NCBI GenBank assembly: GCA_945827765.1 | Contig: CALZPS010000050.1 | Coordinates: 1-8,754 of the forward strand | Length of the DNA: 8,754 bases | Direction of reading: 5' to 3' | Origin: an uncultured Lachnospiraceae bacterium | Lineage (GTDB): Bacteria; Bacillota; Clostridia; Lachnospirales; Lachnospiraceae | Shown: positions 1-6,393 of the stretch, piece by piece | Layout of the letters: every line of letters starts with the position of its first letter | How positions within the stretch are numbered: the first letter of the stretch is position 1 | The notes under the pieces: generated by a model | The model's database searches: none | What the model was told of the DNA's origin: nothing | The model's input: the letters and a program-made list of their open reading frames with translations, nothing else | Made by a program: the position numbers and the translations under genes

Positions 1-42
1 CAAGGAGTATCGTCGGCAGCGTCAGATGTGTATAAGAGACAG
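1..42 (+). other. Untrimmed Nextera adapter, read-1 side, with i5 index
   Basis: This is synthetic sequence, not genomic. Bases 10-23 are TCGTCGGCAGCGTC and bases 24-42 are AGATGTGTATAAGAGACAG; together they form the Illumina Nextera read-1 transposase adapter ending in the 19-bp Tn5 mosaic end. Bases 2-9 (AAGGAGTA) match the i5 barcode I know as S507, and base 1 fits the last base of the P5 segment. Genomic sequence begins at or next to base 43. The adapter happens to carry an ATG at 26 that is in frame with the following gene, so automatic translation gives a false MCIRDS N-terminus. Confidence 0.98.
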
Positions 43-634
43 CTGTGAGGAAAGCGGCGCACAATATCTGCATTTTGATGTGATGGATGGTGTATTTGTG
101 CCGAGTATTTCTTTTGGACTGCCTGTGCTGGAATCCATCAAAGGGTCAACAAACATGATGCTGGATGTCCATCTGATGATTACAGACCCGATTCGTTACA
201 TTAAAGAATTTGCAAAAGCCGGTGCGGACAGCCTGACGGTTCATTATGAGGCATGTGAAGATCTGCAGGCGACTGTGGATGCGATTCACGCGCAGGGGTT
301 GAAAGCAGGAATTGTCATCAATCCGGCGACGGATGTAGAAGTGCTGCGGCCATTTCTGCATGAGGCTGAGATGTTCCTTTTGATGTCGGTGGAACCGGGG
401 TTCGGAGGACAGGCATTCATTCCACATTCTCTGGATAAAATCCGCGCACTGCGGGCGATGCTTGAAGAGCAGGGACTTCAGACGGACATTGAGGTGGACG
501 GCGGTATCTGCCATTCTAATGTCAAAGAAGTTTTGGATGCGGGAGCAAATGTGATAGTAAGCGGTTCCTCCGTATTCCGCGGAGATATCAGGGGCAATAT
601 TACAAAATATCTGGAGATATTTGAACGTTCGTGA
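43..634 (+). CDS. rpe: Ribulose-phosphate 3-epimerase, 5'-truncated
   Basis: The enzyme interconverts D-ribulose 5-phosphate and D-xylulose 5-phosphate in the cytoplasmic pentose phosphate pathway. About 196 genuine residues remain of a family that is usually about 215-225 long, so roughly 20-25 N-terminal residues and the start codon lie beyond the contig end. The family landmarks of this TIM barrel are present: HFDVMDG with the metal-binding His (71-73) and catalytic Asp (77-79), DVHLM with the second metal His (170-172), a phosphate-loop strand reading VEPGFGGQ (389-412), VDGGI with the second catalytic Asp (497-499), and SGSSVF near the end. VEPGFGGQ has Glu where the commoner form has Asn (VNPGFGGQ). 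The ATG at 26 belongs to adapter and is not the start. thiN follows 66 bp downstream; rpe-thiN after rsgA is a known Firmicutes arrangement, so rsgA probably lies just upstream, unseen. Confidence 0.96.
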
Positions 635-700
635 ATACTCATGCGGCGGGAAGAGGAAACGTGAAAAACGGTCAGGGATGGTTGTGTGATGGAGGAAATG

Positions 701-1363
701 ATGGAAAAATATACAGTCATAGTCAGCGGGGGAATGCTGGAGGAAGAATATGCACTTAAGGTTTTGCGTGATGAGCGTACAGAATTTGTAATTGCGGCGG
801 ACAGAGGGCTTTTGTTTTTATATCGGCATCAGATTCGTCCCGATTATATTGTCGGAGATTTTGACAGCGCACCTTCCGAGGTGGTGTCGTATTATCGGGA
901 GCAGACCAACATCCCGATTCGTCAATATGACCCGGTCAAAGATGCTTCAGATACCGAGATTGCATTGAGACTGTGTCTCAATCTGGGGCGCAAGAACATT
1001 CTCATACTGGGTGGCACCGGGAACCGCATCGACCATATATGGGCGAATGTACAGACACTCAAGATTGCGCTGGATGCAGGGGCAAATGCGATACTTTTGG
1101 ATTCCCATAATTGTGTGCGGCTGTTGGAACATAGTATCGTTCTGGATAAAAACAAGGCGTTCGGCCCCTATTTTTCGGTGTTCCCGCTGGGAGGAACGGT
1201 GGAATTTTTTTCCATTAAGGGCGCAAAATATCCGCTGACAGACCATGCACTGACTCCTTATGACAGTCTGTGCGTGAGCAATCAATACGCCGATGAGCAG
1301 GTGGAAATCACATTTCCACAGCTGCCGGACAGTATTGTGATACTGATGGAGACACGGGATTAG
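701..1363 (+). CDS. thiN: Thiamine pyrophosphokinase
   Basis: It transfers pyrophosphate from ATP to thiamine, giving thiamine pyrophosphate in one cytoplasmic step. At 220 residues it has the usual family length. Counting from the ATG at 701, the motifs run VIVSGG (6-11), AADRG (32-36), GDFDS (52-56, acidic Mg-ATP site), KDASDTE (80-86), GGTGNRIDH (104-112), and a C-terminal thiamine-binding half with GAKYPL followed by an SN pair. I chose ATG 701 because GGAGG at 691-695 sits 5 bases upstream and the protein then begins MEKYTVIV, like relatives. GTG 686, ATG 689 and ATG 698 are in frame but have no properly spaced Shine-Dalgarno. It follows rpe by 66 bp with no terminator between them and is probably cotranscribed. 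Its product is the cofactor of transketolase and of the PFOR at the right edge, but that link is metabolic and not evidence of coregulation. Confidence 0.95.
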   Translation: MEKYTVIVSGGMLEEEYALKVLRDERTEFVIAADRGLLFLYRHQIRPDYIVGDFDSAPSEVVSYYREQTNIPIRQYDPVKDASDTEIALRLCLNLGRKNILILGGTGNRIDHIWANVQTLKIALDAGANAILLDSHNCVRLLEHSIVLDKNKAFGPYFSVFPLGGTVEFFSIKGAKYPLTDHALTPYDSLCVSNQYADEQVEITFPQLPDSIVILMETRD

Positions 1364-1428
1364 CGGTCTCAAGAGATAAATAATACAGAGAGAATGGCAA
1401 AAACCTGCCAAAAAGAAAGGAGCACGAC

Positions 1429-3861
1429 ATGCGTACAAAATTGACAAATGCGGCCTCCATTCCTGGAGTGATCGCGGACTTGACAACAGAAGAAAAGGTG
1501 AAATTTCTGATTTTGCCGACCCCATGTATTTCCCAGGCGATTCCGGACATGGACATCCCCTCAGTGGTGCTTGCCGACGGGGCGACCGGCGTGAACGGAA
1601 CCCACATCATGCTTGACTTTTTGATGGAAATGATGACGCGGGCGGCAGGAGCGGCCTCTGGCGCGTCCGCAGAAGGAAATGTATCGGGCAATGCGTCTGC
1701 AGAGGGAAATGCGGCAGCCGATATGGGCAACATCTGGATGGAAATGCAGGAACTGGTGGAGGCCCCGGAAGAGAAAGCGGCCAGGATGGCGGAGGGCAAT
1801 CCGATTAAGATGGCATTTTTGTCTTATTTGAGAAACCGTCGTAATGCGGCGGGAGCGTCAGTCTCTTTTCCGTCGGGAATTAACATCGGGGCGACCTTCC
1901 GTCCCGGGCAGGCGAAGAAAATCGGTACGGCAGTAGGACAGGAAATGCGTTCCGCCCACTTAGACGTGTGCCTTGGGCCAAACGTGGACATTATGCGGGA
2001 TCCTTTGGGCGGCCGTAATTATGAGATGTACGGAGAAGACCCCGCACTGGTGCGCCGCATTGCCCCCGCGTTTATATCCGGCATGCAGTCGACCGGGACG
2101 GCGGCATGCGCGAAACATTACATTGCCAACAATCAGGAAACCAGGCGGGAGACGAAGGATACCCATGTGTCGATACGAACCCTGCGGGAAATATATGCCA
2201 AGGGCTTTGAGGCATCCGTGAAGGAGGCGAACGTAAAGTCCGTCATGTCGGCTTACAATGCGGTCAATGGCGTATTTTCTTCTTACAATAAAACGATATT
2301 GACTGATTGGTTAAAGGAAGAGTGGGGCTTTGACGGCGTAATCGTCTCCGACTGGGGAGCAGCCTCGAAACATCCGCAGGATTCCATCGCGGCCGGATTG
2401 GATGTCACACTCAACGGTCCCGGAGAGCGTGCTGTTAAGGAATTGGCGGAGGCGATAGAAAGTGGAAAACTTGACGAGGCTCGCGTGAATGATGCCCTTG
2501 CCCGTTTCTTGCAGCTGGTGATTTGGATTCGCGACAGTCACCGGGAAATCGCGGATGCTTACGACCAAAAGCAGGTTTTAAAAGAGGCTTACAACACGTT
2601 GGTGGATGGTGCCGTTTTATTAAAGAACGAAGGCGGTGTGCTGCCTCTGGACAAATCCTTGAAGACGGCATTTTACGGGACAAGAGCAAAGAACACGATG
2701 GAGTGCGGAAGCGGTTCCACGATGGTTAATACTTGCCTGCATGGCAATGTGTACGATGAGAGCGCGGCACTAGGCGTGGAAGTGTTTGACGGATGTATGG
2801 ACGATGCGGACGTGGTAGTATACGCGGCTGGGGCAGAAGGCGGGGAAAATGCCGACCGTCCGGCGATGGACGTAGATGCCGCAGACCAAAGACAAATCGT
2901 TTCCGTATTGCAGAAGGCGAAAGAGGCGGGAAAGAAAACCGTGGTTCTGCTAAATGTGGCCGGGCCGGTCGATGTGCGGGCATGGGAGCCTTATGCGGAT
3001 GCCATACTGACCATTTTTGTGCCGGGCTGCATGGGCGGCAAGGCGATGGCCGACATCCTTTACGGCGAGGCGATACCGGCGGGAAGATTGCCGGTGACGT
3101 TCCCCGAGCGCGTGGAAGATGTCCCGACATATCCTTATTTGGATGGAGAATATGACGACGTTTATTATGGAGAGGGCGTGTTTGTCGGATATCGCTGGTA
3201 TGATAAAAAACAAGTGCCGGTTCGCTATCCGTTCGGATATGGTTTGTCCTATACGAAATTTGAAGTAAGTGACGTGAATGTGCCGCAGACGTTCGACGCG
3301 AATGCGGACGGGATGTTTATGATTACCGCCAAAATTAAGAACACGGGCAGTGTAAAAGGCGCGCAGGTGCTTCAGGTATACATGGGAGAGAAAAAGCCAA
3401 AAGTATTGCGCCCGGTGAAGGAATTGAAAGGATTTGCCAAGGTGGATTTGGAGCCGGGAGAAGAGCGGGAGGTCGCAATAGCGGTTACTGCGGAGGATTT
3501 GCGTATGTATGACCCGGCCAAAGGCGTAGTATTGCCTGTGGGGGATTATCGGGTGTATGTCGGCACGGATTGCCGGACTATTCTTCACGAGGCGGATGTA
3601 AAGGTGATTGGGAAAAATGTATACTGTCTGGGAAGACAGTCCACGTTGGGAGATATTATGGCTGTGCCGGAAGCGGTGGCGGTCGTGGAGAAGGTCATTC
3701 CCGGGTTTATCAGCAGACTGGGCGACCATGCCAAGTTGATGGCCGGTAATAATTTTGACGCGATGTTTTCCAAGAACATTATTCAGAGTCAGCCGGATTC
3801 GGTAAAGGCGAAGGAAATTATGGACGGGATGTACGCCGAGTTGGAGAAAATTGAATTTTGA
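1429..3861 (+). CDS. GH3 family beta-glucosidase-type glycoside hydrolase
   Basis: This is a retaining glycoside hydrolase of family 3, probably releasing terminal beta-linked glucose (or xylose) from short glycosides; exact specificity is not readable. There is no signal peptide or membrane segment, so it should act in the cytoplasm on imported sugars. Order of parts in 810 residues: TIM-barrel domain (about 17-330) with LADGATG (Asp50), GRNYEMYGEDP (195-205), KHYIANNQE (229-237) and VSDWGA holding the predicted nucleophile Asp308; alpha/beta sandwich (about 385-610) with GAVLLKNEGGVLPL, a GGENADR segment in which Glu473 (or Glu470) is the acid/base candidate, and RYPFGYGLSYT (599-609); fibronectin-III-like domain (about 612-715); then a tail of about 95 residues I do not recognise. 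I see no PA14 insert. AGGAG (1418-1422) lies 6 bases before the ATG. A low-complexity insert occupies residues about 72-98. No transporter or regulator is adjacent. A terminator follows 39 bp after the stop. Confidence 0.94.
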   Translation: MRTKLTNAASIPGVIADLTTEEKVKFLILPTPCISQAIPDMDIPSVVLADGATGVNGTHIMLDFLMEMMTRAAGAASGASAEGNVSGNASAEGNAAADMGNIWMEMQELVEAPEEKAARMAEGNPIKMAFLSYLRNRRNAAGASVSFPSGINIGATFRPGQAKKIGTAVGQEMRSAHLDVCLGPNVDIMRDPLGGRNYEMYGEDPALVRRIAPAFISGMQSTGTAACAKHYIANNQETRRETKDTHVSIRTLREIYAKGFEASVKEANVKSVMSAYNAVNGVFSSYNKTILTDWLKEEWGFDGVIVSDWGAASKHPQDSIAAGLDVTLNGPGERAVKELAEAIESGKLDEARVNDALARFLQLVIWIRDSHREIADAYDQKQVLKEAYNTLVDGAVLLKNEGGVLPLDKSLKTAFYGTRAKNTMECGSGSTMVNTCLHGNVYDESAALGVEVFDGCMDDADVVVYAAGAEGGENADRPAMDVDAADQRQIVSVLQKAKEAGKKTVVLLNVAGPVDVRAWEPYADAILTIFVPGCMGGKAMADILYGEAIPAGRLPVTFPERVEDVPTYPYLDGEYDDVYYGEGVFVGYRWYDKKQVPVRYPFGYGLSYTKFEVSDVNVPQTFDANADGMFMITAKIKNTGSVKGAQVLQVYMGEKKPKVLRPVKELKGFAKVDLEPGEEREVAIAVTAEDLRMYDPAKGVVLPVGDYRVYVGTDCRTILHEADVKVIGKNVYCLGRQSTLGDIMAVPEAVAVVEKVIPGFISRLGDHAKLMAGNNFDAMFSKNIIQSQPDSVKAKEIMDGMYAELEKIEF
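1663..1711 (+). repeat. Intragenic 19-bp direct repeat encoding ASAEGN twice
   Basis: Two copies (1663-1681 and 1693-1711) are 30 bp apart and differ at 2 of 19 bases, both silent, so residues 79-84 and 89-94 of the GH3 enzyme are the same hexapeptide ASAEGN. They sit in an Ala/Gly/Ser/Asn-rich stretch (about residues 72-98) just after the LADGATG motif. The unit length of 30 bp (10 codons) fits an in-frame tandem duplication followed by drift. The insert would form a flexible surface loop between conserved barrel elements. Confidence 0.8.
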
Positions 3862-3900
3862 AAAGGTATTTCCATCCATGCTTAAGGAATGGATAGGGAT

Positions 3901-3929
3901 AAGGGGGCTATTGACAGCCCTCTTTTTTT
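3901..3929 (+). terminator. Intrinsic terminator after the GH3 gene
   Basis: A 9-bp stem (AAGGGGGCT, 3901-3909, with AGCCCTCTT, 3916-3924, one G-T pair) closes a 6-base loop and runs into seven T residues (3923-3929). It starts 39 bp after the GH3 stop codon and separates that unit from the ychF promoter. Confidence 0.9.
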
Positions 3930-4019
3930 ACAGGGAATCGGACTGCTCAAACTTAGCTATGGGTTGTCAATCTCCCGGGGATGTCAAAAACAAAAGGTAA
4001 AAGCAGAACCGGAAAGCAG

Positions 4020-4047
4020 TTGAAAAAGTAATATAATCTGATATAAT
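4020..4047 (+). promoter_or_regulatory. Probable sigma-A promoter for ychF
   Basis: TTGAAA (4020-4025) and TATAAT (4042-4047) are separated by 16 bp, close to the housekeeping consensus. Transcription would start near 4053-4055, giving an untranslated leader of about 190 bases before ychF. A second TATAAT at 4032-4037 has no good -35 partner. The stretch follows the GH3 terminator, as expected for a new transcription unit. The -10 lies within the left side of the inverted repeat at 4041-4080, which could therefore affect promoter use. Confidence 0.65.
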
Positions 4048-4080
4048 GATGTTGGGGCTTTTGACCCTGGCATCATATAT
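4041..4080. repeat. Imperfect inverted repeat over the ychF promoter -10 and start site
   Basis: ATGATGTTGGGG (4046-4057) pairs with CCCTGGCATCAT (4065-4076) over 12 positions (three G-T pairs) around a 7-base loop. Flanking ATAT (4041-4044) and ATAT (4077-4080) extend the stem by 4 bp past one bulged A. It has no T tail, so it is not a normal intrinsic terminator. Because it spans the -10 and the expected start site, it could be an operator-like palindrome, the 5' end of the leader RNA, or a dispersed intergenic repeat. Confidence 0.55.
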
Positions 4081-4105
4081 AGAGTTGCCCGACAAATGAG
4101 CCTGA

Positions 4106-4143
4106 CGTCGATTTCTTCGTGCTTCTCACTCCAAAAATCGACG
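4106..4143. repeat. Perfect 9-bp inverted repeat in the ychF leader
   Basis: CGTCGATTT (4106-4114) and AAATCGACG (4135-4143) are perfect reverse complements around a 20-base loop. The structure lies inside the predicted untranslated leader of ychF. A weaker third hairpin follows at 4206-4229 (CAGAAA with TTTCTG, extended inward past one bulge), ending 17 bases before the ATG. No T run follows either one. The rest of the 3930-4246 interval shows no gene I can support. Confidence 0.5.
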
Positions 4144-4246
4144 AAAGCATTTGAATTTACAGCGAAAAAGATAATAAATCGTGCAGCAGAAAAAATAGAG
4201 AAAGGCAGAAACTTTTGTAAGGTTTTCTGAATAGGTATAAGTAAAT

Positions 4247-5344
4247 ATGAAACTGGGTATCGTCGGTCTGCCGAACGTCGGCAAAAGTACATTGTTTAAT
4301 TCATTGACAAAAGCGGGAGCGGAGTCCGCAAACTATCCGTTCTGTACCATCGACCCGAACGTGGGTGTGGTGGCAGTACCGGATGAACGTCTGAATGTGT
4401 TGGGAGAAATGTATCATACACGCAAAATCGTACCGGCGGCAATTGAATTTGTTGATATTGCCGGGCTGGTGAAAGGCGCATCCAAAGGAGAAGGCCTGGG
4501 AAACCAGTTTCTGGCAAATATCCGTGAAGTGGATGCGATTGTACACGTAGTGCGGTGCTTTGAGGACAGTAATATCGTGCATGTGGATGGCAGCATCAAT
4601 CCGCTCCGGGATATCGAGACGATTAATCTGGAACTGATTTTCTCCGATTTGGAAATTTTGGAGCGCCGCATTGCCAAGACGACAAAGGTGGCGAGAAATG
4701 ATAAAAGCGCGGCGAAGGAGCTGGATTTGCAGAACCGTATCAAGGCGCATCTGGAAGACGGCAAGATGGCAAAGAGCTTTACAACTGATGACGAGGATGA
4801 GATTGCATGGATGGCAGATTACAATCTGTTGACTGCCAAACCGGTCATCTTTGCGGCAAATGTGGCGGAAGACGACCTCGCAGACGACGGGGCATCTAAT
4901 GCTGGAGTGGAGGCTGTGCGAGAATATGCTGCGAGAGAAGACTGCGAAGTATTCGTGGTGTGCGCGCAGATTGAGCAGGAAATTGCCGAACTTGAGGATG
5001 ATGAGAAAAAGATGTTTCTGGAAGATTTAGGATTAAAGGAGTCCGGTCTGGAAAAGCTGATTAAGGCAAGCTATCGTCTGCTCGGACTGATTAGTTATCT
5101 GACAGCCGGAGAACCGGAGGTGCGTGCATGGACGATAAAAATCGGTACGAAAGCCCCACAGGCAGCAGGGAAGATCCACTCGGATTTTGAACGAGGATTT
5201 ATCCGTGCGGAGATCGTAAGCTATGACGATTTGATGGCCTGCGGTACTCATGCGGCGGCAAAGGAAAAAGGACTGGTCAGACTGGAAGGAAAGGACTACG
5301 TGGTACAGGATGGAGATATTATCCTGTTCCGGTTTAATGTGTGA
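4247..5344 (+). CDS. ychF: Redox-regulated ATPase YchF (OLA1 family)
   Basis: YchF is a nearly universal P-loop NTPase of the Obg group that prefers ATP, binds ribosomes and is linked in other bacteria to stress and redox responses; its exact role is unsettled. The 365 residues match the family length. G1 is GLPNVGKST (7-15), G3 is DIAGLV (70-75), and the G4 position reads NVAE (205-208) instead of the GTPase NKxD, which is the signature of ATP preference. A helical arm follows, then a C-terminal TGS domain (about 281-365) with EVRAWTI, the HSDFERGFIRAE segment, and a terminal GDIILFRFNV. The start is fixed because an in-frame stop (4238-4240) lies just upstream and MKLGIVGLPN is the standard N-terminus. 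The ribosome binding site is poor (AGG at 4233-4235, 11 bases away), unlike the strong sites of its neighbours. A likely promoter lies at 4020-4047 and a terminator follows. Confidence 0.97.
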   Translation: MKLGIVGLPNVGKSTLFNSLTKAGAESANYPFCTIDPNVGVVAVPDERLNVLGEMYHTRKIVPAAIEFVDIAGLVKGASKGEGLGNQFLANIREVDAIVHVVRCFEDSNIVHVDGSINPLRDIETINLELIFSDLEILERRIAKTTKVARNDKSAAKELDLQNRIKAHLEDGKMAKSFTTDDEDEIAWMADYNLLTAKPVIFAANVAEDDLADDGASNAGVEAVREYAAREDCEVFVVCAQIEQEIAELEDDEKKMFLEDLGLKESGLEKLIKASYRLLGLISYLTAGEPEVRAWTIKIGTKAPQAAGKIHSDFERGFIRAEIVSYDDLMACGTHAAAKEKGLVRLEGKDYVVQDGDIILFRFNV

Positions 5345-5366
5345 TAGAGCGAAGAAAGTAAAAAAT

Positions 5367-5407
5367 AACGATGCACCTGTTTTTGTTTACGGGTGCATAT
5401 CGTTTTT
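5367..5407 (+). terminator. Terminator-like hairpin between ychF and lgt
   Basis: ATGCACC (5371-5377) pairs with GGTGCAT (5392-5398) around a loop of about 12-14 bases. Past a 2-base bulge, AACG (5367-5370) pairs with CGTT (5401-5404), and five T residues (5403-5407) follow. It begins 23 bases after the ychF stop. The lgt ribosome binding site starts only 7 bases after the T run, leaving no room for a separate lgt promoter downstream of the hairpin. Confidence 0.75.
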
Positions 5408-5426
5408 GCTGTAAAAGGAGTAGGTT

Positions 5427-6287
5427 ATGCATTACGATATCAGTTTTCCGAATTTGGGAATTTATCTGGAACACGTGGGAAAATCGGTTTCCGTGTTTGG
5501 TTTTGAGATTGCATATTATGGCATGATTATCGGAGCCGCGATACTAATCGGGTTTGTCTGGGCATTTCATGAGGCAAAGAAAACCGGGCAGAATCCGGAT
5601 GATTATCTGGATTTGGGTCTGGCGGGCATCATTTGCGGAATTGTCGGCGCCAGAGTCTATTATATTGCTTTTTCATGGGAAATGTATAAGGATAATTTGT
5701 GGAGTGTGTTCAATTTGCGGGAAGGTGGGCTGGCAATCTACGGCGGAGTGATTGGCGCCGCCGCTGCCGTGCTGATTGGAACCCGGATAAAAAAACTGAA
5801 AATAGGGCCGGTGTTTGACACGATGGCGCTGGTTTTACTAAACGGACAGATGCTGGGACGCTGGGGCAATTTTTTCAACCGGGAAGTGTTCGGGGATTAT
5901 ACGGACTCTTTACTGGCAATGAGGCTGCCTCTGGATGCCGTGCGCTCCCGAGATGTCTCGGAGCTGATGATGGAACACCTCACTGTGATAGACGGAGTGA
6001 GCTATATTCAGGTAGAGCCGACATTCCTTTATGAATCATTATGGTGTGCGGCGCTGCTGATTCTTCTGGTATTATTCAAAAGACATAGGAAATATGACGG
6101 AGAAGTGTTTCTGCTTTACATCTCCGGGTACGGGCTGGGACGATTCTGGATTGAAGGAATCCGTACAGACCAGCTTTTACTTCCGGGAATCGGTATCCCG
6201 GTATCGCAGCTTTTGGCAGCGGTGACGGTTGTGGTGACTGCAAGTGTTATAATTTATATGCGGGTCAAACAGAGAAAGACGGTATGA
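5427..6287 (+). CDS. lgt: Prolipoprotein diacylglyceryl transferase
   Basis: Lgt is an inner-membrane enzyme that moves diacylglycerol from phosphatidylglycerol to the lipobox cysteine of prelipoproteins, the first step of lipoprotein maturation. The 286 residues show repeated hydrophobic membrane segments and the family motifs: YYGMIIG near residue 30, REGGLAIYGG (about 98-107), the signature GRWGNFFNREVFG with Arg145, Asn148 and Glu153, PTFLYES, and GLGRFWIEGIRTD with Arg239 and Glu243. By alignment these match E. coli Arg143, Asn146, Glu151, Arg239 and Glu243. The position of E. coli His103 is Tyr105 here, and the His of the HP..LYE motif is Glu (VEPTFLYES). Both may be lineage variants, since the rest is intact. 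AAAGGAG (5414-5420) lies 6 bases before the ATG. Hairpins bound the gene on both sides; the left one makes its expression depend on read-through or an upstream promoter. Confidence 0.97.
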   Translation: MHYDISFPNLGIYLEHVGKSVSVFGFEIAYYGMIIGAAILIGFVWAFHEAKKTGQNPDDYLDLGLAGIICGIVGARVYYIAFSWEMYKDNLWSVFNLREGGLAIYGGVIGAAAAVLIGTRIKKLKIGPVFDTMALVLLNGQMLGRWGNFFNREVFGDYTDSLLAMRLPLDAVRSRDVSELMMEHLTVIDGVSYIQVEPTFLYESLWCAALLILLVLFKRHRKYDGEVFLLYISGYGLGRFWIEGIRTDQLLLPGIGIPVSQLLAAVTVVVTASVIIYMRVKQRKTV

Positions 6288-6323
6288 CCAGTATTGCTAT
6301 AAAATGTACGCGAAAATGAACAA

Positions 6324-6354
6324 AAAAGTCCATAGGGTCTATGGACTTTTCTTT
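6324..6354 (+). terminator. Intrinsic terminator after lgt
   Basis: A perfect 12-bp stem, AAAAGTCCATAG (6324-6335) with CTATGGACTTTT (6339-6350), closes a 3-base loop and continues into a T-rich tail (TTTTCTTTGTTTT). It lies 36 bp after the lgt stop. The A run on the left makes it potentially bidirectional. Confidence 0.9.
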
Positions 6355-6364
6355 GTTTTGGCGA

Positions 6365-6370
6365 TATAAT
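6365..6370 (+). promoter_or_regulatory. Possible -10 box for the PFOR gene
   Basis: A perfect TATAAT follows the lgt terminator and precedes the structured element. I find no good -35 at 16-18 bp, where the bases belong to the terminator stem, and no extended -10 TG. If used, transcription would start near 6377 and the whole structured element would be in the PFOR leader. This is a weak call from one hexamer. Confidence 0.35.
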
Positions 6371-6393
6371 AAAACTACATGTGGAGATTTTGA

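Noticed and set aside
24..42. Tn5 mosaic end read as a natural Tn5/IS50 insertion
   Set aside because: It is joined directly to the Illumina primer site and a barcode, and the matching opposite adapter closes the other end of the contig, so it is library sequence.
686..700. Earlier thiN starts (GTG 686, ATG 689, ATG 698)
   Set aside because: GGAGG at 691-695 is correctly spaced only for ATG 701; using an earlier start would put the Shine-Dalgarno inside the coding region or too close to the start.
1397..1412. Possible terminator between thiN and the GH3 gene (GGCA/TGCC hairpin)
   Set aside because: The stem is only 4 bp and is followed by A residues, not a T run.
947..1525. 192-codon minus-strand open frame across thiN and the GH3 start
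   Set aside because: It is antisense to two supported genes, and its translation shows no motif.
1663..1711. CRISPR-like or satellite repeat
   Set aside because: There are only two copies, inside a coding frame with silent differences, and no spacers or cas genes.
2950..3879. 309-codon open frame on the minus strand
   Set aside because: It lies wholly antisense to the well-supported GH3 gene, has no recognisable domain, and its composition is that of a reverse-complement shadow.
3984..4292. 102-codon minus-strand open frame covering the ychF leader
   Set aside because: It overlaps the ychF start and is built from the complements of the inverted repeats and the promoter; there is no family resemblance or clear ribosome binding site.
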